Shown here piece by piece: positions 60,569 through 64,000 of a DNA stretch of 64,000 bases; the stretch's first letter is position 1, and every line of letters starts with the position of its first letter. This DNA comes from CAZKAP01 sp964550895 (GTDB lineage: Bacteria > Bacteroidota > Bacteroidia > Flavobacteriales > Flavobacteriaceae): NCBI GenBank assembly GCA_964550895.1, contig CAZKAP010000001.1, positions 62,001 through 126,000 of the forward strand, read 5' to 3'. A program made the translations under genes and the position numbers. Below the pieces are notes generated by a model. That model was not told the origin of the DNA, ran no database searches, and saw only the letters and a list, made by a program, of their open reading frames with translations.

Positions 60569-61270
60569 CTAACTTCTTTTGGTCACCGTTCGCTGTTCGA
60601 TTCGTTTCTCGTACTTCATCCCCTGGAATATGCGATTGACGAATATCCCCGGTATGTGGATCTGGTTCGGATCCAATGCCCCGGCAGGCAGCAGTTGTTC
60701 CACCTCGGCAACGGTTATCCGGCCGGCTCCGCACATGCATGCGTTAAAGTTGCGTGCCGTACCCTTGAAAACCAGGTTCCCCGCCTCGTCTCCCTTCCAT
60801 GCCTTGACTATGGCAAAGTCCGCTTCGTAGGCCCTTTCCATCAAATGAGGCACCCCGTTAAACTCCCGTACTTCCTTGCCCTCGGCGACCTCCGTGCCGA
60901 AGCCCGCTGGGGTGTAGAAGGCGGGAATTCCCACCTGGGCCGCACGGCACTTCTCGGCCAGCGTTCCCTGGGGAGTGAGTTCTACCTCCAGCTCTCCGCT
61001 GAGCATCTGGCGCTCAAACTCGTCGTTCTCCCCCACATAGGACGAAATCATCTTTCGAATTTGCTTTTTCTGCAGCAGCAGGCCCAGGCCGAAATCGTCC
61101 ACCCCGGCATTATTGCTGATGCAGGTCAGATCCCGGACGCCCATCTTCACCAGTTCGGCTATACAGTTCTCCGGAATACCGCAGAGACCGAATCCTCCGA
61201 GCATGATGGTCTGTCCGTCCTGAATACCTTCCAGAGCTTCTTCGGCCCCGGATACCCTCTTCAGTATCAT
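60569..61270 (-). CDS. 3-oxoacid CoA-transferase, subunit A
   Basis: The 233-residue subunit has the family blocks MLGGFGLCGIPENCI, TCISNNAGVDDFGLGLLL, ELTPQGTLAEKCRAAQVGI and KGTARNFNACMCGAG. The CoA-transferase pair gives ketone-body or short-chain 3-oxoacid use. The ATG lies 2 bp after the PBP1A stop, and subunit B starts 2 bp downstream, so all are in one minus-strand operon with gldH and PBP1A. Confidence 0.93.
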   Translation of the reverse strand: MILKRVSGAEEALEGIQDGQTIMLGGFGLCGIPENCIAELVKMGVRDLTCISNNAGVDDFGLGLLLQKKQIRKMISSYVGENDEFERQMLSGELEVELTPQGTLAEKCRAAQVGIPAFYTPAGFGTEVAEGKEVREFNGVPHLMERAYEADFAIVKAWKGDEAGNLVFKGTARNFNACMCGAGRITVAEVEQLLPAGALDPNQIHIPGIFVNRIFQGMKYEKRIEQRTVTKRS

Positions 61271-61272
61271 AT

Positions 61273-63600
61273 CTAGAAATCTAAGTCCTCAAGATCGTCT
61301 TCCAGGTCAATCACCTCCGCTTGTTCTTCCTTAAGCTTGGCACAATCGATTGCAATACTCAGGAACTCCGGTTCGGGGAAAGCCGCCCTCGAGATTCCGA
61401 GTTCCTTCCTGTCGTAATTCTTCTTCATATACAAGGCCCAGATGGGCAGGGCCATGGTAGCTCCCTGACCATAGGCACTGTTGTCGAAGTGCACCGAGCG
61501 ATCTTCTCCTCCTACCCAGACCCCGGTCACCAGATTGGGTACCATACCAACAAACCAACCGTCACTCTGGTTTTGGGTAGTCCCCGTTTTACCCGCAATG
61601 GGATTGGTAAAGTTGTAGGGATAGCCCGTAACCACCTCCTTATACACCTGGTTGTTCTCCATGGAGCGGTGCTTGAGGCGGGCACCCGATCCCGACTCCG
61701 TAACGCCTTCCATCAGATTCAGCATCACATAGGCGATCTCCTTACTCAGCACATCCCGGGTCTCCGGGGTGTATTCAAAGAGCACCGTTCCGTTTTTATC
61801 CTCGATACGGGTCACCATTACGGGCTTGACATACACGCCCTGATTGGCGAAGGTACCGTACGCTCCGACGAGCTCGTACACATTGAATTCAGGAACTCCG
61901 AGGGCGATGGAGGGCACCTCAGGTATCTCGCGCTCCAGGCCCATGTTCCTGGCCAGGGACACTACCGATGCGGGGCCCACCTTGTCGATGAGTTGGGCGG
62001 TAACCGTATTCACCGAACTCGCCAGGGCCTGCTTCAAGGTCAGGTATTTCAGGGAGTACTTGCCGTTTGAATTCTTGGGGCACCAGGCCTCCATATTACC
62101 GTGCTTACCGGCTTCAATACAATACTGGTTATCCGGCAGGCTGTCGCAGGGAGAAAGCCTCAGCTGGTCGATCACCGTAGCATAGACAAACGGCTTGAAG
62201 GTCGACCCTACCTGTCGTGCCCCCTGAATCACGTTGTCGTACTGAAAGTGTTTGTAGTCCACTCCTCCGACCCAGGCCTTGATATGGCCGGTCTGGGGCT
62301 CCATGGACATCATGGCAGTCCGGAGGAAGGTCTTGTAATACAAGATCGAATCCATAGGGGACATTAGGGTGTCCTTCTCGAAGGAATCACTATTCCAGTC
62401 GAATACAATCATATCCGTCTTTTTCTTGAACTCAGCCCGGATTTGTTTCTCTGATTTCCCCTGACTCTTCATCGACTTCCAGCGGGAGCTGTTCTTCATG
62501 GCACGTTCCACTATGTTGTCGATCTCACTCTGCTCCAGCTCAAGGAAGGGTGTGGTGGGGTTGCGCTTTTTTGTGTTTTGGTGGAAAAACTCGGCCTGCA
62601 GGTTCTTCATGTGTTCCTCTACGGCCTCTTCCGCATGCTTCTGCAAGCGGGAATCAATGGTCGTATAAATCTTGAGTCCGTCCTGATACACGTTGTATTT
62701 ACTGCCGTCTCTCTTCGGATTCTCATTAACCCAGTCGCGCAGCCATCGCTGCATATACATCCGAAAGTAGGTCGCCAGTCCTTCCCGGTGGGACTCGGGA
62801 TTGAAGTTGATCCTCATGGGAAGCTTCTGCAGCGAGTCTTTGTCCGTGTCGCTCAGGTAGCCGTACTTGGCCATCTGGCTTAACACAGTGTTCCTCCTAT
62901 TGAACACCAGATCTTCCCGACGTATCGGATTGTACAGGGAAGAGTTCTTCAGCATGCCCACGAGCACAGCGGATTCCTCCACCCTCAGCTCTCCGGGTTC
63001 CTTGCCGAAGTAGATCCGGGCGGCAGAGCGGATTCCGTCAGCATTGTAATTAAAATCGTAGATATTCATGTACATGGCTACGATTTCTTCCTTGGTGTAG
63101 TTTCTCTCAAGCCGGACAGCGATTACCCACTCTTTGATCTTCTGCATCAGGGCTTCGGTCTTATTCCGGCTCCTGACACCGACGAACAGCTGGCGCGAAA
63201 GCTGCTGAGAAATGGTGCTGGCTCCTCCCTTCTTACCCAGGAAGGCGAATGCCCTCAGGGTACCCCTCAAATCGATGCCCGCGTGCTTGTAATAGCGGGC
63301 GTCTTCCGTGGCGACCAAGGCCTGGACCAGGCTCTCCGGCAGCTCCTCATAGGACACCGGAGTACGGTTGTCGTTCAGGTATAGCTTTCCAAGAGTCGCC
63401 CCGTCAGAAGACAGGAATTCCGAAGCCAGATTCGTATCGGGATTCTCCAGATGCTTGAAAGGTGGCATATAGCCGAATGCTCCATAAGCGGCAAGGGTAA
63501 AAATCAGCACCACGGACAGTACCGACACCCCGAACAATATCCAGAAGACCTTGATATAGGTCCAGTATTTTTTAGCCATGTACCAGAATAACTTATTCAT
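61273..63600 (-). CDS. Penicillin-binding protein 1A-type bifunctional transglycosylase/transpeptidase
   Basis: The 775-residue inner-membrane protein builds and crosslinks peptidoglycan. An N-terminal cytoplasmic stub and membrane helix (about 17-42) precede the GT51 domain with the catalytic E99 in ATEDARYYKHAGID and GASTISQQLSRQLF. The transpeptidase domain has S466 in GSTFKPF, an SVN box (ASSVNT) and KTGTT. A long insert lies between about 340 and 400. The tail is acidic (DLEDDLEDLDF). It starts 3 bp after the gldH stop, an arrangement common in flavobacteria. Confidence 0.95.
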   Translation of the reverse strand: MNKLFWYMAKKYWTYIKVFWILFGVSVLSVVLIFTLAAYGAFGYMPPFKHLENPDTNLASEFLSSDGATLGKLYLNDNRTPVSYEELPESLVQALVATEDARYYKHAGIDLRGTLRAFAFLGKKGGASTISQQLSRQLFVGVRSRNKTEALMQKIKEWVIAVRLERNYTKEEIVAMYMNIYDFNYNADGIRSAARIYFGKEPGELRVEESAVLVGMLKNSSLYNPIRREDLVFNRRNTVLSQMAKYGYLSDTDKDSLQKLPMRINFNPESHREGLATYFRMYMQRWLRDWVNENPKRDGSKYNVYQDGLKIYTTIDSRLQKHAEEAVEEHMKNLQAEFFHQNTKKRNPTTPFLELEQSEIDNIVERAMKNSSRWKSMKSQGKSEKQIRAEFKKKTDMIVFDWNSDSFEKDTLMSPMDSILYYKTFLRTAMMSMEPQTGHIKAWVGGVDYKHFQYDNVIQGARQVGSTFKPFVYATVIDQLRLSPCDSLPDNQYCIEAGKHGNMEAWCPKNSNGKYSLKYLTLKQALASSVNTVTAQLIDKVGPASVVSLARNMGLEREIPEVPSIALGVPEFNVYELVGAYGTFANQGVYVKPVMVTRIEDKNGTVLFEYTPETRDVLSKEIAYVMLNLMEGVTESGSGARLKHRSMENNQVYKEVVTGYPYNFTNPIAGKTGTTQNQSDGWFVGMVPNLVTGVWVGGEDRSVHFDNSAYGQGATMALPIWALYMKKNYDRKELGISRAAFPEPEFLSIAIDCAKLKEEQAEVIDLEDDLEDLDF

Positions 63601-63603
63601 TTC

Positions 63604-64000
63604 TTACTTACTGCGTTCAATTTCCAGGCCAAGATGGGTCACACCCCTGAGCACATCCACACCTTCTACCTCGCCATTGCGCCTCATCGCGTGACGTATG
63701 CGGAAGCGGTACGTACCCGGTTCGCTGAAAACCTTTCGTTCCCGGAACCAGAGTTTGCTCTCCTTCAGGCTTCCTACACCGCTGCCCAGCCAGGTGCCGT
63801 CCGGGGCGGCCATTTCGTATTCGAGCGTGTCCTTTTGACCCCTTCCGCTGGGATCCACAACGCTGGTAATCAAAAATAAATTACTAAACGGATAGTCCAA
63901 GTCGTTGCGCACGTGTATGTAGCAATCGAACGGATGAACCGTGTCCTGAATTTCAACGAAAAAATCCAGCGTATCTTTTGCGCTCCAGCCTTCCGATGGC
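63604..64000 (-). CDS. gldH: Gliding motility lipoprotein GldH (5' end cut by window edge)
   Basis: The 3' 132 codons are in the window, from TAA at 63604-63606 to the right edge. The frame reads GWSAKDTLDFFVEIQDTVH, then CYIHVRNDLDYPFSNLFLI and KLWFRERKVFSEPGTYRF. These match the gliding lipoprotein GldH, which is needed for gliding and for type IX secretion in Flavobacterium johnsoniae. The lipoprotein signal and about 20-30 residues lie outside. It is followed 3 bp later by the PBP1A gene. Its presence supports the flavobacterial origin of the scaffold. Confidence 0.85.
   Translation of the reverse strand, partial: PSEGWSAKDTLDFFVEIQDTVHPFDCYIHVRNDLDYPFSNLFLITSVVDPSGRGQKDTLEYEMAAPDGTWLGSGVGSLKESKLWFRERKVFSEPGTYRFRIRHAMRRNGEVEGVDVLRGVTHLGLEIERSK

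Noticed and set aside
1..64000. tRNA, rRNA, CRISPR array, prophage or plasmid functions
   Set aside because: I looked for cloverleaf ends, regularly spaced repeats, integrases and replication genes and saw none; the window is all ordinary chromosomal gene content.

Overview
The window is chromosomal DNA from a member of the Bacteroidota, almost certainly a marine-type Flavobacteriaceae with a fairly high GC content (mid-50s percent by eye, as in Robiginitalea-like genomes; the genus is an inference). The evidence is a gliding-motility gene (gldH), a flavobacterial suf operon that ends in DUF2480 and DUF3078 genes, a hemA-C-D-E-x-F cluster with a divergent AraC regulator, many SPII-type lipoproteins, and repeated promoter -7 boxes of the Bacteroidetes type TAnnTTTG. 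A run of ten Ns at 55078-55087 shows that this is a draft or metagenome-derived scaffold. I see no rRNA, tRNA, CRISPR array, prophage or insertion sequence.

Layout. 1-5.6 kb: a membrane-tethered LuxR-type regulator cut by the left edge, its upstream lipoprotein, and a TPR/AraC membrane regulator. 5.7-17.7 kb: housekeeping genes (MarC, S41 protease, dCMP deaminase, HupE-like protein, DnaJ/TerB protein, bacilliredoxin, PlsC, Tat-exported oxidoreductase, RDD protein, radical SAM protein, enoyl-CoA hydratase, NtrY-like kinase, HemJ candidate). 17.7-22.5 kb: a large BNR/sortilin-type secreted protein, then a two-gene unit made of a proteasome-like Ntn-hydrolase candidate and a small lysine-rich protein. 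22.6-35.2 kb: heme biosynthesis (hemH, AraC regulator, hemA, hemC, hemD, hemE, an uncharacterised gene, hemF, phzF-like, hemB) followed by a CNNM/CBS membrane protein and a VOC protein. 35.2-37.5 kb: an EEP-family nuclease and HflX. 37.5-45.1 kb: the suf operon on the minus strand. 45.1-52.3 kb: a pair of translationally coupled beta-propeller lipoproteins, thiL, a small zinc-ribbon protein, brnQ, an Xaa-Pro aminopeptidase and a small membrane protein. 52.4-55.5 kb: a second BNR protein interrupted by the assembly gap. 55.5-59.5 kb: DUF2721 and sdhCAB. 59.5-64 kb: an orphan small transcription unit, a 3-oxoacid CoA-transferase pair, penicillin-binding protein 1A and gldH (cut by the right edge).

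How the genes work together. The heme genes cover glutamyl-tRNA to heme except GltX and HemL: HemA, HemB, HemC, HemD, HemE, HemF (oxygen-dependent), probably HemJ, and HemH. The suf operon supplies iron-sulfur clusters, which the SdhB subunit and the radical SAM protein need, and heme serves the SdhC cytochrome b. The picture is of an aerobic heterotroph.

Most noteworthy: the proteasome-like protein with its small partner (20997-22544), an uncharacterised gene locked by ATGA overlaps between hemE and hemF, a structured orphan 36-codon unit downstream of sdhB, and a 20-bp direct repeat around the assembly gap showing that about 157 bp there is probably misplaced sequence.
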